From: Gammaproteobacteria bacterium
GTDB lineage: Bacteria > Pseudomonadota > Gammaproteobacteria > Pseudomonadales > Cellvibrionaceae
NCBI GenBank assembly: GCA_004172865.1
Contig: SEBV01000007.1
Coordinates: 310,001 to 374,000 of the forward strand
Length of the DNA: 64,000 bases
Direction of reading: 5' to 3'
Part shown: positions 17,630-31,802 of the stretch, one piece after another
How the letters are laid out: every line of letters begins with the position of its first letter
Numbering within the stretch: the stretch's first letter is position 1
Position numbers and translations under genes: made by a program
Notes under the pieces: generated by a model
Told to the model about the DNA's origin: nothing
Databases searched by the model: none
What the model saw: only the letters and a program-made list of their open reading frames with translations

Positions 17630-18773
17630 CCACCAATAAAGTTTCCTGATTAATCAATTGTGTAATAGCAGCGCGGTCAAATAAATCTTCTACCAAGGGT
17701 TTTAATTGCGACCAGCTAATTTCAACATGGTTGCATACTAATTCAGCGAGTTCACGCGAGCACTGAATCGCTTGGCCATCAGCAAATAATTGGGTGGAAT
17801 TATCTTGGGTGTGAAATGCTACGCGCGCCGCTGGGTGACGCCACAACATATCTCCTTCTGAGAGCGCTGCCTGCCAATCATCTGCAGTAATCTCGTCATC
17901 ACTTTCTATTTCTTCTTGACCGTATTTGCGTTCAGTCATGTGTTTACCAAACCAATTCGCGATATTGTCGGCGGTAAAATGTTGCTTAATAATTTCTTGA
18001 ATTTGCGCTATCGCATCCGCATTAATTTCACCGGGATTTTGCTGCAGCTTCAAATAGGGATCACTAAAACGTAAATCGTTAGTTAATGTTTGCGCAATGT
18101 CGTGGCTCATTTCATCCACAATCGATGCATGACTCGGCGCACGGAACCCAATCGAGTAAGTCATACAATCACCTTGCGCGGTTCCCCAATGCGCAACGCC
18201 GGGCGGAATGTAAAGCATATCGCCCGGCTCTAAAACCCATTCATCTTGAGTTTCAAAATTTTCTAAAATATGCAATTGCGTACCTTGAAGATGCGCAGAA
18301 GTTACATCGCAATTCTGTCCAATTTTCCAGTGGCGTTTACCAACACCTTGCAATAAAAACACATCGTAATAATCAAAATGCGGCCCTACGCTACCTTTGT
18401 CAGGCGCAAAGCTAATCATGATGTCGTCCAACCGCCAGTTGGGAATAAAACGAAAATTATCGAGCAACAAATTTACTTCCGGTACCCATTGATCCACCGC
18501 TTGAACCAGTAACGTCCAATTAGTTTCCGGTAAATTTGCAAAAGTATCCTCATCAAAAGGGCCATTGCGCAACTCCCACGGAGTTTTGCCATTTTCCAAA
18601 ATCAAACGCGATTCAACCTCTTCCTCAAGCGCCAAACCCGCAAGCTCATCACCATCAATCGGCGATTCAAAATTCGGAAATGCATTGCGAATTAATAAAG
18701 GTTTTTTCTGCCAGTAGTCCAACAAAAATTTTTGAATCGGCATATCGCCGAGATGGGTAAGAGGAGTTGTCAT
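17622..18773 (-). CDS. roxA: Ribosomal protein uL16 arginine hydroxylase (RoxA/YcfD-like)
   Basis: This Fe(II)/2-oxoglutarate-dependent JmjC-type oxygenase is expected to hydroxylate an arginine of ribosomal protein L16. From ATG 18773 the product is 383 aa. The iron ligands are visible as H132 and D134 in GPHFDYYDVFLLQ and H195 in PPGVAHWG. I reject the longer frame to 18842 because it runs through the purB terminator; an ATG at 18779 is an equal alternative. It is the first of three closely packed genes, followed by the GNAT gene and the PLD-like gene. Confidence 0.88.
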   Translation of the reverse strand: MTTPLTHLGDMPIQKFLLDYWQKKPLLIRNAFPNFESPIDGDELAGLALEEEVESRLILENGKTPWELRNGPFDEDTFANLPETNWTLLVQAVDQWVPEVNLLLDNFRFIPNWRLDDIMISFAPDKGSVGPHFDYYDVFLLQGVGKRHWKIGQNCDVTSAHLQGTQLHILENFETQDEWVLEPGDMLYIPPGVAHWGTAQGDCMTYSIGFRAPSHASIVDEMSHDIAQTLTNDLRFSDPYLKLQQNPGEINADAIAQIQEIIKQHFTADNIANWFGKHMTERKYGQEEIESDDEITADDWQAALSEGDMLWRHPAARVAFHTQDNSTQLFADGQAIQCSRELAELVCNHVEISWSQLKPLVEDLFDRAAITQLINQETLLVDE

Positions 18774-18810
18774 AATCATTTGCCTGAATATATTTGTGTA
18801 ATTTCTTTGC

Positions 18811-18840
18811 AGCAAAAATAAAGGGCTCGATGAGCCCTTC
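18811..18840 (-). terminator. Terminator after purB
   Basis: The stem 18821-18828 with 18832-18839 has a 3-base loop. Read on the minus strand it is followed by a T-rich tract. Confidence 0.85.
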
Positions 18841-18863
18841 ATTCTATCTTGATTTTTACAAAC

Positions 18864-21022
<2,159 letters not shown>

Positions 21023-21074
21023 ACTACTTACTCACAGTTCGGGCCGCGATTTCAAAGCTGCGGCTCAAAGAAAA

Positions 21075-22175
21075 TTAAATGTTGTCGGTCGCTTCGATAA
21101 CCGCGCCGCCAAGACAAATATCATCCTGATAAAAAACTACCGACTGGCCCGGCGTGATGGCGCGTTGCGATGCATCGAATAACACGTCCAGGGTTCCATC
21201 TTCAAATACCTGTACCGTGCAGGTTTGGTCTTCCTGGCGATACCGATTTTTAGCGGTACATGTGAAGCTTAATGAGGGCGGGCTGCCATTAATCCAATGG
21301 GTTTGTTGCGCAATCAGATGATTGGTGAATAAAAGCGGGTGATCTGTCCCTTGCACTACGACTAAAACATTGCGGCCTAAATCTTTCTGCGCCACAAACC
21401 AGGGCTCTTCATTGGCGCCTTTAACGCCGCCGATGCCCAAGCCCTGACGCTGGCCAATGGTGTGATACATCAAGCCTGCATGCTGACCAATCACTGTACC
21501 GTCTGGCGTTTGAATCTCACCTGGTTGGGCCGGTAAATATTGCTGCAGGAAATCTTTAAAGCGACGTTCGCCGATAAAACAAATACCCGTGCTGTCTTTT
21601 TTATTGTGAGTCACGAGTCCATGTTCTTCTGCGATGCGACGCACCTCTGGCTTTTCAATATCGCCAATTGGGAACAGTGATTTCGCAAATTCGGCTTCAC
21701 CAACGGCGTGCAAGAAATAGCTTTGATCTTTGTTGGGATCGAGACCTTTAAGCAAGTAAGTGTGATCACCACGGTCTTCGCGGCGCACATAATGGCCTGT
21801 GGCAATTAACTCACCGCCAAGCATTTTTGCGTAATCCAAAAATACTTTGAATTTGATTTCACGGTTGCAGAGGATATCGGGATTAGGCGTACGGCCGGCT
21901 TTATATTCTTCGAGAAAATGTTCGAAGACATTATCCCAATATTCAGCCGCAAAATTAGCGGTGTGAAGCTTGATGCCGATCTTTTCGCACACGCGCTCGG
22001 CATCAACCAAATCTTCTTTGGCGGTACAGTATTCGGTGCCGTCGTCTTCGTCCCAGTTCTTCATAAACAGGCCCTCGACTTGATAGCCCTGTTGCTTGAG
22101 TAAAAGCGCAGAAACAGAAGAATCAACACCGCCGGACATGCCGACTATGACGAGAGGTTTGGTAGCGTGGGACAT
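21075..22175 (-). CDS. mnmA: tRNA-specific 2-thiouridylase MnmA
   Basis: MnmA thiolates U34 of Lys, Glu and Gln tRNAs, taking sulfur from the IscS/Tus relay. The 366-aa product has the PP-loop [12 protein letters not shown] at 12-23. The catalytic cysteine pair is C103 in [14 protein letters not shown] and C198 in [10 protein letters not shown]. The central insert TGHYVRRE is also conserved. It depends on a cysteine desulfurase; one is encoded in this window at 44011. Confidence 0.97.
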   Translation of the reverse strand: MSHATKPLVIVGMSGGVDSSVSALLLKQQGYQVEGLFMKNWDEDDGTEYCTAKEDLVDAERVCEKIGIKLHTANFAAEYWDNVFEHFLEEYKAGRTPNPDILCNREIKFKVFLDYAKMLGGELIATGHYVRREDRGDHTYLLKGLDPNKDQSYFLHAVGEAEFAKSLFPIGDIEKPEVRRIAEEHGLVTHNKKDSTGICFIGERRFKDFLQQYLPAQPGEIQTPDGTVIGQHAGLMYHTIGQRQGLGIGGVKGANEEPWFVAQKDLGRNVLVVVQGTDHPLLFTNHLIAQQTHWINGSPPSLSFTCTAKNRYRQEDQTCTVQVFEDGTLDVLFDASQRAITPGQSVVFYQDDICLGGAVIEATDNI

Positions 22176-22220
22176 AAGGCACTTTGCAGCTAGGGAAATG
22201 AGGCGGGCATTTTACGCGTG

Positions 22221-22658
22221 TTAGCCGATCACTTCCAAGGGAAAACGTCGGCCTGCGCGGTATTCCTCGATAATCTGCAGGGTCATAGGGCTGCGCAATT
22301 GATCTTTGCGTTCTAAAAGCTCCTCGTACGTCAGCCAAACGGCTTCGATAATCCCTGTATCCAAGGCGCGCGATTTATCTTGAGTCAGAGCTTCGGCAAT
22401 AAAAGTGCTACGACAATAAGTGACGCCGTTGCTCGGTGCCGTATAAAGATTAACGCCGACAACGCCCGTCAACATTACATTCCAGCCAGTCTCCTCAAGG
22501 GTTTCGCGGATGGCAGCTTGCTGTAAGGTTTCATCCGGGTCGAGATGGCCTGCGGGTTGGTTGTAAACCAACTTGCCGTCAGCATCCTCATAAACCATCA
22601 AAAAGCGATTATCACGTTCGATAATAGTGGCGACTGTTACGTGTGGTGCCCAAGTCAT
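22221..22658 (-). CDS. nudJ: Nudix phosphatase NudJ-like
   Basis: This is a small Nudix hydrolase of 145 aa; E. coli NudJ hydrolyses HMP-PP and nucleoside di- and triphosphates. The Nudix box is intact: GHLDPDETLQQAAIRETLEE followed by TGW. The N-terminus (HVTVATIIERDNRFLMVYE) and the position between rluE and mnmA match nudJ. It begins 12 bases after rluE stops and is probably in the same operon. Confidence 0.92.
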   Translation of the reverse strand: MTWAPHVTVATIIERDNRFLMVYEDADGKLVYNQPAGHLDPDETLQQAAIRETLEETGWNVMLTGVVGVNLYTAPSNGVTYCRSTFIAEALTQDKSRALDTGIIEAVWLTYEELLERKDQLRSPMTLQIIEEYRAGRRFPLEVIG

Positions 22659-22670
22659 AAATCTTCCTAA

Positions 22671-23480
22671 TTATTCAGTAGGTTTAGTGCGCGATAGCTT
22701 AATAATTACCTTGGTTGCGACACTGGGTTTAGGCGCTGGCTTACTTACGTTTGGTTTGCGCGCTTGAGGCCTAGCGTTATTTTTGTCGCCATTTGGATTG
22801 CTGCGCGCAGGACGTTTTTGGCCGTCCGCCGGTTTAGCTTTATCGCCAGGTGCGGGCTTGCGCTCCTGAACTTGTGCTGGTCGACTATTTCGGGAGCGCG
22901 GCATTTCCGTTAAAGCAGATTTGGGTAGATTGATCGTAGTCGCTTTGTATTCGCCGGGTGCGATGCCTTCCAAAGTCCAATTGCCAATTTTCACGCGGAC
23001 CAAACGCAAAGTAGGGTGCCCAACCGCGGCAGTCATACGGCGTATTTGGCGATTTTTACCTTCGGTAATAACAATCTCAACCCACTGTGTGGGAATGTTT
23101 ACGCGGCTGCGAATCGGCGGATCGCGCTCCCATAATTTCGGAGTAGGGATTAGCCTGGCCTCGGCGGGCAAAGTTATTCCATCATTCAGCTCAACGCCCT
23201 GGCGAAGTTTGGTAAGCGCATAACTATTGGGCGCGCCTTCCACTTGAACCCAATAAGTTTTGGGAAGTTTATGGGCGGGGTGGGCGATATGATGCTGAAC
23301 CTGACCATCATCCGTTAGTAGCAGCAAGCCTTCAGAATCGTGGTCGAGACGGCCAGCAGGGTAAACATTGGGCAGCTTTATATAGTGCGCCAGGGTTGGG
23401 CGGTCTTTATCGCCGGTGCTGCCAGCGCTGAACTGGGAGATCACACCGTAAGGCTTATTAAAAAGAATGAGTGATGACAT
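22671..23480 (-). CDS. rluE: 23S rRNA pseudouridine synthase RluE-like
   Basis: This RsuA/RluB-family synthase is expected to modify U2457 of 23S rRNA. The catalytic aspartate is in AGRLDHDSEGLLLLT, and KNRQIRRMTAAVGHPTLRLVRV is the family's second signature. The protein is 269 aa. The last ~80 residues are a basic Pro/Lys/Arg-rich tail absent from E. coli RluE, probably a flexible RNA-binding extension. It heads the rluE-nudJ-mnmA-hflD run and is divergent from icd, as in E. coli. Confidence 0.92.
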   Translation of the reverse strand: MSSLILFNKPYGVISQFSAGSTGDKDRPTLAHYIKLPNVYPAGRLDHDSEGLLLLTDDGQVQHHIAHPAHKLPKTYWVQVEGAPNSYALTKLRQGVELNDGITLPAEARLIPTPKLWERDPPIRSRVNIPTQWVEIVITEGKNRQIRRMTAAVGHPTLRLVRVKIGNWTLEGIAPGEYKATTINLPKSALTEMPRSRNSRPAQVQERKPAPGDKAKPADGQKRPARSNPNGDKNNARPQARKPNVSKPAPKPSVATKVIIKLSRTKPTE

Positions 23481-23725
23481 GGAACGAACAACATCCGGCT
23501 GAAGGGATTAAAAGAGAGCCGTCATCCAGTTTCTGGCTAATAGGAGGCTCTCGCGAATGCCAAAAGTTTACAGCACTGTTATACTGCGCGCGATTTTTTT
23601 AAAGATGACGCTCACTATTTTTGTAGGTGTTGTCGGCTAATTTCTTTCCCTTTTCATATCATTATGGCAAAGCTCACAAGGCTAAATGTCATTTAAGCCT
23701 CATGAAATCCACGGAGTTAAAGTAA

Positions 23726-25954
<2,229 letters not shown>

Positions 25955-25975
25955 ATCTAATTAGTTCCGGTTAGC

Positions 25976-26009
25976 AAAAACCCTTGTATGAAAGTACAAG
26001 GGTTTTTTT
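25976..26009 (+). terminator. Terminator after icd
   Basis: The stem (25976-25988 with 25995-26007, including A/T runs) has a 6-base loop and ends in seven T residues. Confidence 0.92.
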
Positions 26010-26391
26010 GTTTTGGAGTGTTCATGTCGGTGGACCGCGTAGTGTTTATAGTTGGCGCACAAATATGCAGCGGCTTTTCAATGGACAGCACCACATTGAG
26101 ACAAATTTGGATTGGCAGCTAATTTTAGATGATATGAAATTCAGATTAAACGCTGCTTTCACCACAAATAATCTGAAAACAAAACGCGTCTGAGTTGTGG
26201 TGTGAAAATAGCAGAAACAATTGTGATTAAAGTTTCGCTCATTTTTGGATAAATAATAGATCGTCTAATTGAGGGGCGTTAGATGTATCGTCGCTTGAGC
26301 TGGATTAGGCATGAGATCTGAAGATTTCTAATAAACAACTAAAGCCAACTGTTTCAGCAGTCGGCCTGCGTTTGATCTTAAGCTTGATGTA
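26010..26391. other. Intergenic region between icd and cspD
   Basis: These 382 bases lie between two convergent genes. Apart from the cspD terminator hairpin near 26344-26365 I see no convincing gene, tRNA or repeat. A 69-codon frame starting at 25984 begins inside the icd terminator and has no ribosome binding site. Confidence 0.5.
26333..26365 (-). terminator. Probable terminator of cspD
   Basis: The stem 26344-26351 with 26358-26365 (one G-U pair) has a 6-base loop. On the minus strand it is followed by a moderately T-rich tract. Confidence 0.55.
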
Positions 26392-26640
26392 TTAAGCCGG
26401 TACTGCGGATAATATTTCGCTGGCTTGAATACTGGCTTCGGGCGCACATATGTTTATCGCATGCAAACCTTTATCGCCTTTGGTGATCTCAAAACACACT
26501 TGCTGACCCGCTTTTAGGGTCTTATAACCTTCCATATTAATGGCGGAGTAGTGTGCAAAAAGATCTTCGTTGCCTTGGTCGGCCAAAATGAAGCCATAAC
26601 CTTTAGCATTGTTGAACCACTTAACTGTACCTGTGGGCAT
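26392..26640 (-). CDS. cspD: Cold-shock domain protein CspD-like
   Basis: This single-stranded nucleic-acid-binding protein has 82 aa. It has the cold-shock start MPTGTVKWFNNAKGYGFI (RNP1 within it) and RNP2-like DLFAHYSAI. In E. coli CspD is a stationary-phase inhibitor of replication. The ATG at 26640 has AGGAT six bases upstream; the longer frame to 26763 has an unrelated N-terminus. It is divergent from clpS, the arrangement seen in E. coli, which supports CspD over other Csp paralogues. Confidence 0.9.
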   Translation of the reverse strand: MPTGTVKWFNNAKGYGFILADQGNEDLFAHYSAINMEGYKTLKAGQQVCFEITKGDKGLHAINICAPEASIQASEILSAVPA

Positions 26641-26905
26641 GTTGAAATCCTGCGCCTTGGCACCATATGGGTATATGTTGCCTTCATTATTATTACCCCA
26701 ATATGTATTTGGGAATTGTAGGCTTACGACTGAATTGGTGTAGATCGTGAAATTTAGCACCAAAGTGCTGATAAATATTCAGCGCAATGTGTTTTTTATC
26801 CAACATTTGCCCCAATGTCAAGTTTTCAACGTATACGTCGTCGTTATATCTATGAGTTACAATGTGGCCCACAATCCAATTATTTTATTTTTCTACTGAA
26901 TCTCT

Positions 26906-27280
26906 ATGGGCAATCTAATTAACTTTCAACTAACCTTAAATCAAGATGGCGATTCTAAAGATGCGGATCTTGACGGCAATCTTGCGGTCCTAGAATCGAA
27001 ACCAAAATTAAAGCGTCCACCTTTGTATAAAGTGATGCTATTAAATGACGACTACACGCCGATGGATTTTGTAGTTGAAATTTTAGAAAAGTTTTTTGGC
27101 ATGAATCGTGAAAAAGCAACTCATGTGATGTTAACAGTACACATTCATGGAAAAGCGGTTTGTGGCATCTATACTCGTGATATAGCGGAAACAAAAGCGG
27201 CACAAGTAAATGAATATGCTAGAGAAAATCAACATCCATTATTGTGTGAAATTGAAGCGGTAGAGGATGACGAGAAATAG
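26906..27280 (+). CDS. clpS: ClpS adaptor for N-degron substrates
   Basis: ClpS binds proteins with destabilising N-terminal residues and hands them to ClpAP. The 124-aa product has the core [20 protein letters not shown], which includes the N-degron pocket, and [20 protein letters not shown]. Its acidic N-terminal extension is slightly longer than in E. coli. clpA starts 36 bases later. ClpP is not in the window. Confidence 0.96.
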   Translation: MGNLINFQLTLNQDGDSKDADLDGNLAVLESKPKLKRPPLYKVMLLNDDYTPMDFVVEILEKFFGMNREKATHVMLTVHIHGKAVCGIYTRDIAETKAAQVNEYARENQHPLLCEIEAVEDDEK

Positions 27281-27316
27281 TTCGATTTGCTTTTTATGAT
27301 CAAGAGGGTATGAGTG

Positions 27317-29614
27317 ATGTTGAGCAAAGATCTAGAAGTAACTTTGAATCTCGCCTTCAAAGGTGCGCGTTCGAAGCGCCATGAGTTCATGACGGTGGAG
27401 CATCTTTTGCTCGCACTTATCGATAACGATTCCGCCGCGACAGTGCTGCGTGCCTGCGGCGCAGATTTATCCAGCTTACGCAAAGAATTAATTGAATTTG
27501 TCGATTCAACAACCCCGTTAATTCCCGAACATGATGCAGATCGTGAAACGCAACCCACATTGGGTTTTCAACGTGTTTTGCAGCGCGCTGTATTTCACGT
27601 TCAATCATCAGGCAAACAAGAAGTTACTGGCGCTAATGTCCTGGTTGCGATTTTTAGCGAACAGGAAAGTCAGGCTGTTTACTATCTCAAGCAACAAAGT
27701 ATTGCACGTATTGATGTTGTAAATTATATCACTCACGGTATTCAAAAAGTATCTGGTAGCGATCATAGTCAAGATCATCAGTCACAAGAAAATCATGATG
27801 AAGATTCTGCGTCGGGTGAATCAAGCTCAACAAATCCACTCGAAAATTACGCTAGCAATTTAAATGAAATGGCAATGCAAGGCCGTATTGACCCGCTAGT
27901 AGGTCGTGCAGATGAAGTTGAACGTGTATGCCAAATTTTGTCGCGTCGTCGTAAAAATAATCCTCTGTTGGTTGGTGAATCAGGCGTTGGTAAAACTGCA
28001 ATCGCAGAAGGTTTAGCCAAGCGTATTGTCGACGGCGACGTACCCGAAATTCTTGCTGATAGCGTAGTTTATTCACTCGATATGGGGGCGCTTTTGGCGG
28101 GCACAAAGTATCGTGGCGATTTTGAAAAACGTTTCAAAGGTTTGTTGCATGAATTGAAGAAACAAAAGAAATCTATTTTGTTTATCGACGAAATTCACAC
28201 CATTATCGGTGCTGGTGCAGCATCCGGTGGTGTAATGGATGCCTCAAATTTATTGAAGCCTTTATTGTCTTCTGGCGAAATTCGTTGCATGGGTTCAACA
28301 ACTTATCAGGAATTTCGCGGCATTTTTGATAAAGATCGCGCGTTGTCGCGTCGCTTCCAAAAAGTGGATGTCAACGAACCAACAGTTGACGAAACCTATC
28401 AAATTTTGAAAGGGCTAAAAAGTCGTTTCGAGAAGCATCACAATTTGCGTTATACCGACGCGGCATTGCGTTCAGCCGCAGAATTGGCTGCGCGTTACAT
28501 CAATGACCGTTTCTTGCCGGATAAAGCAATCGACGTAATTGATGAAGCTGGTGCATATCAACAATTGCAACCCGCGAGCAGACGTAAGAAAACTATCGGC
28601 GTGACCGATGTTGAAAATGTCGTCGCAAAAATTGCACGTATTCCCCCCAAAAGTGTGTCGTCTTCTGATAAAGAACAATTGCGTAAATTGGATCAGAATT
28701 TGAAGATGACTGTATTCGGTCAGGATGAAGCGATTGATACATTATCTACGGCGATTAAGTTATCGCGGGCAGGTTTAGGTACAGGCGATAAGCCAATTGG
28801 TTCGTTCCTATTTGCTGGCCCAACTGGCGTTGGTAAAACAGAAGTGGCTCGTCAATTGTCGAAAGCCATGGGTATGGAATTGGTCCGTTTCGATATGTCC
28901 GAATATATGGAGCGTCATACAGTATCGCGTTTGATTGGTGCGCCTCCAGGTTATGTTGGATTTGATCAAGGCGGTCTGCTGACTGATGCGATTACCAAAC
29001 AACCACATTGTGTGTTGTTGTTGGACGAAATTGAAAAAGCGCATCCAGAAGTTTTCAACTTACTGTTGCAAGTTATGGATCATGGTACGCTTACCGACAA
29101 CAATGGTCGCAAAGCAGATTTCCGCAATGTGATTTTGATTATGACTACCAATGCTGGCGCAGATGTTATGAGCCGTGCATCAATCGGCTTCACCCATCAG
29201 GATCACACCTCAGATGGTATGGAATCGATTAAGAAAATGTTTACACCAGAATTCCGCAACCGTTTAGACGCGATTGTGCAATTCGGCTCATTGACCTTGA
29301 GTACGATTAAAACCGTGGTGGATAAATTCGTCATGGAATTGCAAACTCAGCTGGACGACAAGCACGTTACTTTGGATATTTCTGAGGATGCGCGTGAGTG
29401 GCTGGCGATTCACGGTTACGACGTAAAAATGGGCGCTCGCCCAATGGCGCGTCTGATCCAGGAAAAACTCAAGAAGCCTTTGGCGGAAGCCATATTGTTT
29501 GGTGACTTGTCACATGGTGGCGGTACGATTGATGTAGATCTTGACCAGATTAATGATGAATTGATCATTGAGATAACGGCCAAGCAATCTGACAAGCAAC
29601 CCGCAAAAGTTTGA
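27317..29614 (+). CDS. clpA: ClpA AAA+ unfoldase of ClpAP protease
   Basis: This ATP-driven unfoldase feeds ClpP. The 765-aa product has the Clp-N domain (LSKDLEVTLNLAFKGARSKRHEFMTVEH), D1 with Walker A GESGVGKT, and D2 with Walker A GPTGVGKT. The D2 pore segment is GAPPGYVGFD. An acidic Ser/His-rich linker (about 150-175) joins the N domain. I use ATG 27317, 8 bases after AGAGGG; a GTG at 27314 is in frame and immediately before it. Confidence 0.97.
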   Translation: MLSKDLEVTLNLAFKGARSKRHEFMTVEHLLLALIDNDSAATVLRACGADLSSLRKELIEFVDSTTPLIPEHDADRETQPTLGFQRVLQRAVFHVQSSGKQEVTGANVLVAIFSEQESQAVYYLKQQSIARIDVVNYITHGIQKVSGSDHSQDHQSQENHDEDSASGESSSTNPLENYASNLNEMAMQGRIDPLVGRADEVERVCQILSRRRKNNPLLVGESGVGKTAIAEGLAKRIVDGDVPEILADSVVYSLDMGALLAGTKYRGDFEKRFKGLLHELKKQKKSILFIDEIHTIIGAGAASGGVMDASNLLKPLLSSGEIRCMGSTTYQEFRGIFDKDRALSRRFQKVDVNEPTVDETYQILKGLKSRFEKHHNLRYTDAALRSAAELAARYINDRFLPDKAIDVIDEAGAYQQLQPASRRKKTIGVTDVENVVAKIARIPPKSVSSSDKEQLRKLDQNLKMTVFGQDEAIDTLSTAIKLSRAGLGTGDKPIGSFLFAGPTGVGKTEVARQLSKAMGMELVRFDMSEYMERHTVSRLIGAPPGYVGFDQGGLLTDAITKQPHCVLLLDEIEKAHPEVFNLLLQVMDHGTLTDNNGRKADFRNVILIMTTNAGADVMSRASIGFTHQDHTSDGMESIKKMFTPEFRNRLDAIVQFGSLTLSTIKTVVDKFVMELQTQLDDKHVTLDISEDAREWLAIHGYDVKMGARPMARLIQEKLKKPLAEAILFGDLSHGGGTIDVDLDQINDELIIEITAKQSDKQPAKV

Positions 29615-29640
29615 TTGATTAAAAGATTGTTGTAGAAACA

Positions 29641-29667
29641 AAAAAGCCGCTGAAAAGCGGCTTTTTT
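29641..29667. terminator. Bidirectional terminator between clpA and infA
   Basis: A stem of 11 bp including A/T runs has a GAAA tetraloop (29652-29655). It lies between two convergent genes and has T-tracts in both directions. Confidence 0.9.
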
Positions 29668-29711
29668 ATGGGCTATTAGTTCAGTTTGGCTGAATCCAAT
29701 AGAGCGCGAGA

Positions 29712-29930
29712 TTAACGCGCGCGGTAGGTAATACGGCCTTTACTCAAATCGTAAGGTGTCATTTCAACCTTAACCTTATCGCCAGTGAGAATGCGGATGT
29801 AATTCTTACGCATTTTTCCAGAAATATGGGCGGTTACAATGTGGCCATTTTCCAATTTAACGCGAAAAGTAGTATTTGGCAGTGTATCAACAACTTCGCC
29901 ATCAAACTCAATATTGTCTTCTTTTGCCAT
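29712..29930 (-). CDS. infA: Translation initiation factor IF-1
   Basis: IF-1 occupies the ribosomal A site during initiation. The 72-aa product is full length and collinear with E. coli IF-1 ([40 protein letters not shown]; ending RITYRAR). It lies downstream of aat-bpt on the same strand, but a 112-base gap containing a promoter candidate suggests it also has its own start site. Confidence 0.98.
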   Translation of the reverse strand: MAKEDNIEFDGEVVDTLPNTTFRVKLENGHIVTAHISGKMRKNYIRILTGDKVKVEMTPYDLSKGRITYRAR

Positions 29931-29983
29931 GCGGCATAATCCTCAGGTGTGACTAAATGTGTGGGACGTAAAAATAGGCGCGA

Positions 29984-30012
29984 ATTGTGCCTGAAATAGC
30001 CAGCTGAGCCAA
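29984..30012 (-). promoter_or_regulatory. Candidate infA promoter
   Basis: On the minus strand TTGGCT (30007-30012) and CACAAT (29984-29989) are 17 bases apart and sit ~55 bases before the infA start. Matches to consensus are 4/6 each at best, so this is only suggestive. Confidence 0.3.
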
Positions 30013-30042
30013 GAGAAAAGCGCCAATCAATAGTGTTTTTCC

Positions 30043-30750
30043 CTAATTTAATCGTAGCCAGCGGCGATTGATGAGTAATTCCAGAGGGCGGTAGTCAGTT
30101 TTGTAGCTCATTTTCTCGCACTGCTTAATCCAGTAGCCGAGGTAGACATAACTTAATCCCAATTCCTGGGCTTTTTGAATTTGCGCCAAAATCGCGTATT
30201 TACCCATGCTACGTTCGTGTAAATCAGCATTGTAGAAGGTATATACTGCCGACAGCCCGTCTTCCAAATAGTCGCAAACTGAAACTCCAATTAATTCGCC
30301 CGCCACACGAAATTCCAAATAACGAGTTGAGCCCCATTCGCTAGTTAAAAACGCCTTGTACTGCTCCTCAGATGGGGGATACATATCGCCATCTTGATGA
30401 CGACTTTCGATATAACGAGCGTAAAGATTGTAGTGTTCAGAAGTATCGATGCGATCAACGGCGTTGATCGTAACATCCTGATTTTTCTGTAAACAACGGC
30501 GTTGGCTACGATTGGGTTTGAAAAGCACAACCGGAATACGGCAGGACATGCAGGCCTGACAATTGCTGCACTGCGGGCGATAGAGATGAGAACCGCTGCG
30601 ACGAAATCCAAGAAGTGAAAGCTGGCTATAAAGTTCTAGATCAACATTTGCTTCAGGGTCGACAAAAACAGTCGTCGCTTGCTCGCCATTGATATAGCTG
30701 CAGGGGTGCGGTTGGGTCGCAAATAATTTAAGTGTTGAAAGGTCAGTCAT
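30043..30750 (-). CDS. bpt: Aspartate/glutamate leucyltransferase (Bpt)
   Basis: Bpt transfers Leu from Leu-tRNA to N-terminal Asp or Glu, creating a secondary N-degron. The 235-aa product has the conserved cysteine cluster [18 protein letters not shown] near residue 60. It also has the family segments [17 protein letters not shown] and [19 protein letters not shown], and ends [19 protein letters not shown]. The start overlaps the aat stop by 8 bases, indicating coupled translation. Confidence 0.94.
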   Translation of the reverse strand: MTDLSTLKLFATQPHPCSYINGEQATTVFVDPEANVDLELYSQLSLLGFRRSGSHLYRPQCSNCQACMSCRIPVVLFKPNRSQRRCLQKNQDVTINAVDRIDTSEHYNLYARYIESRHQDGDMYPPSEEQYKAFLTSEWGSTRYLEFRVAGELIGVSVCDYLEDGLSAVYTFYNADLHERSMGKYAILAQIQKAQELGLSYVYLGYWIKQCEKMSYKTDYRPLELLINRRWLRLN

Positions 30751-31480
30751 AATAGCCTCTCTGCGTGAGAGTCCCGCTGTCGTTAGTCAATTCTGACCAA
30801 TTCGCCGGGTAGTTAGGTTTCTTATTAGTAAAGTTTAGCAGCAGTTGTTGAAATTCATCACGTGCAATCTCGACCGCCCCTAAACTGAATAGATGATCGT
30901 TGGCGACTTGGCAATCAATAAGCTGAAAATCCCATGCTACCAACTGACGCACTAAATGTGCAAACCCCACTTTTGAGGCATCATCCGCACGACTAAACAT
31001 TGATTCGCCAAAAAACACTTGTCCCAAAGCCATTCCATAAAGCCCGCCTACTAGTTCATCAGCTTTCCAAACCTCAACCGAGTGAGCGTGACCGCGCTTA
31101 TGAAGCTCTGAATAACCCACAATAATATCTTCGCTAATCCAGGTTCCATCTGTATAGCTCCTCGGCTCTGCGCACGCGCGCATGACGCCTTTAAAACAAT
31201 GATCGAAAGTGACTCGATAAGTTCCGTTGCGCAAAGTTTTGCGAAGACTTTTGGATATATGTAATTCTTTCGGAAAAATAACGGTGCGTGGGCTTGGGCT
31301 CCACCACAAGATAGGATCGTCAGGATTAAACCAGGGAAAGATTCCTTGACGATAAGCCGCCAAAATTCTCTCTGGTGATAAATCTCCTCCAGCCGCCAAT
31401 AAACCATTAGGTTCTTGTAGCGCTAACCTAGGCGATGGGAATATATTATTTAAGGGGCTTAACCAGGGAATCTGAGTCAT
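30743..31480 (-). CDS. aat: Leucyl/phenylalanyl-tRNA-protein transferase
   Basis: Aat adds Leu or Phe to proteins starting with Lys or Arg, marking them for ClpS-ClpAP. The 245-aa product has the conserved start [31 protein letters not shown] (in part) and [16 protein letters not shown]. The [17 protein letters not shown] core and the closing segment typical of the family are also present. Together with bpt, clpS and clpA this places the recognised tagging and recognition steps within 5 kb. Confidence 0.96.
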   Translation of the reverse strand: MTQIPWLSPLNNIFPSPRLALQEPNGLLAAGGDLSPERILAAYRQGIFPWFNPDDPILWWSPSPRTVIFPKELHISKSLRKTLRNGTYRVTFDHCFKGVMRACAEPRSYTDGTWISEDIIVGYSELHKRGHAHSVEVWKADELVGGLYGMALGQVFFGESMFSRADDASKVGFAHLVRQLVAWDFQLIDCQVANDHLFSLGAVEIARDEFQQLLLNFTNKKPNYPANWSELTNDSGTLTQRGYYD

Positions 31481-31802
31481 CTTCTAATACGTATAATCTG
31501 CGGATCATTGCTTAAATTCGTGTGATATTTGTATAGTCCCACAGTTTGTCGTAAGTACAAAATAAAAAAGAAAAACTTTAGATGAATTGGCGTGATTTTT
31601 GTGTGTAATTTGTTATGAACGAAGGAGTACCAAAACTGTCAATAACTTGAATTTTATTATATTGCGCATTCATTTTAACGACTATGCTTAAGCTAAGATT
31701 TGAAATTGAAAGTAAATGTTTTCAGCATCGGTTTTTTTGTATGTTGCAATGCGACTTAGGGTTGTAGCAAGTGCAGGTTTAATCGCTTAGTTGAGGTAAA
31801 TT
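31481..31802. other. Intergenic region upstream of prkA
   Basis: This AT-rich 322-base gap separates divergent aat and prkA. It must hold the promoters for both. GAGG at 31793-31796 is the likely prkA ribosome binding site. I see no small gene or strong hairpin. Confidence 0.55.
31589..31604 (+). promoter_or_regulatory. Weak sigma-54-like element upstream of prkA
   Basis: TGGCGT and TTGTG place GG and GT ten bases apart (GG at 31590-31591, GT at 31602-31603), close to the GG-N10-GC rule of RpoN promoters. The -12 C is missing, so confidence is low. Confidence 0.22.

Noticed and set aside
18774-18842. Upstream extension of roxA
   Set aside because: It would place the start inside the purB terminator; family alignment supports the start at 18773.
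25984-26193. 69-codon frame after icd
   Set aside because: It begins inside the icd terminator, has no ribosome binding site, and the product has no recognisable features.
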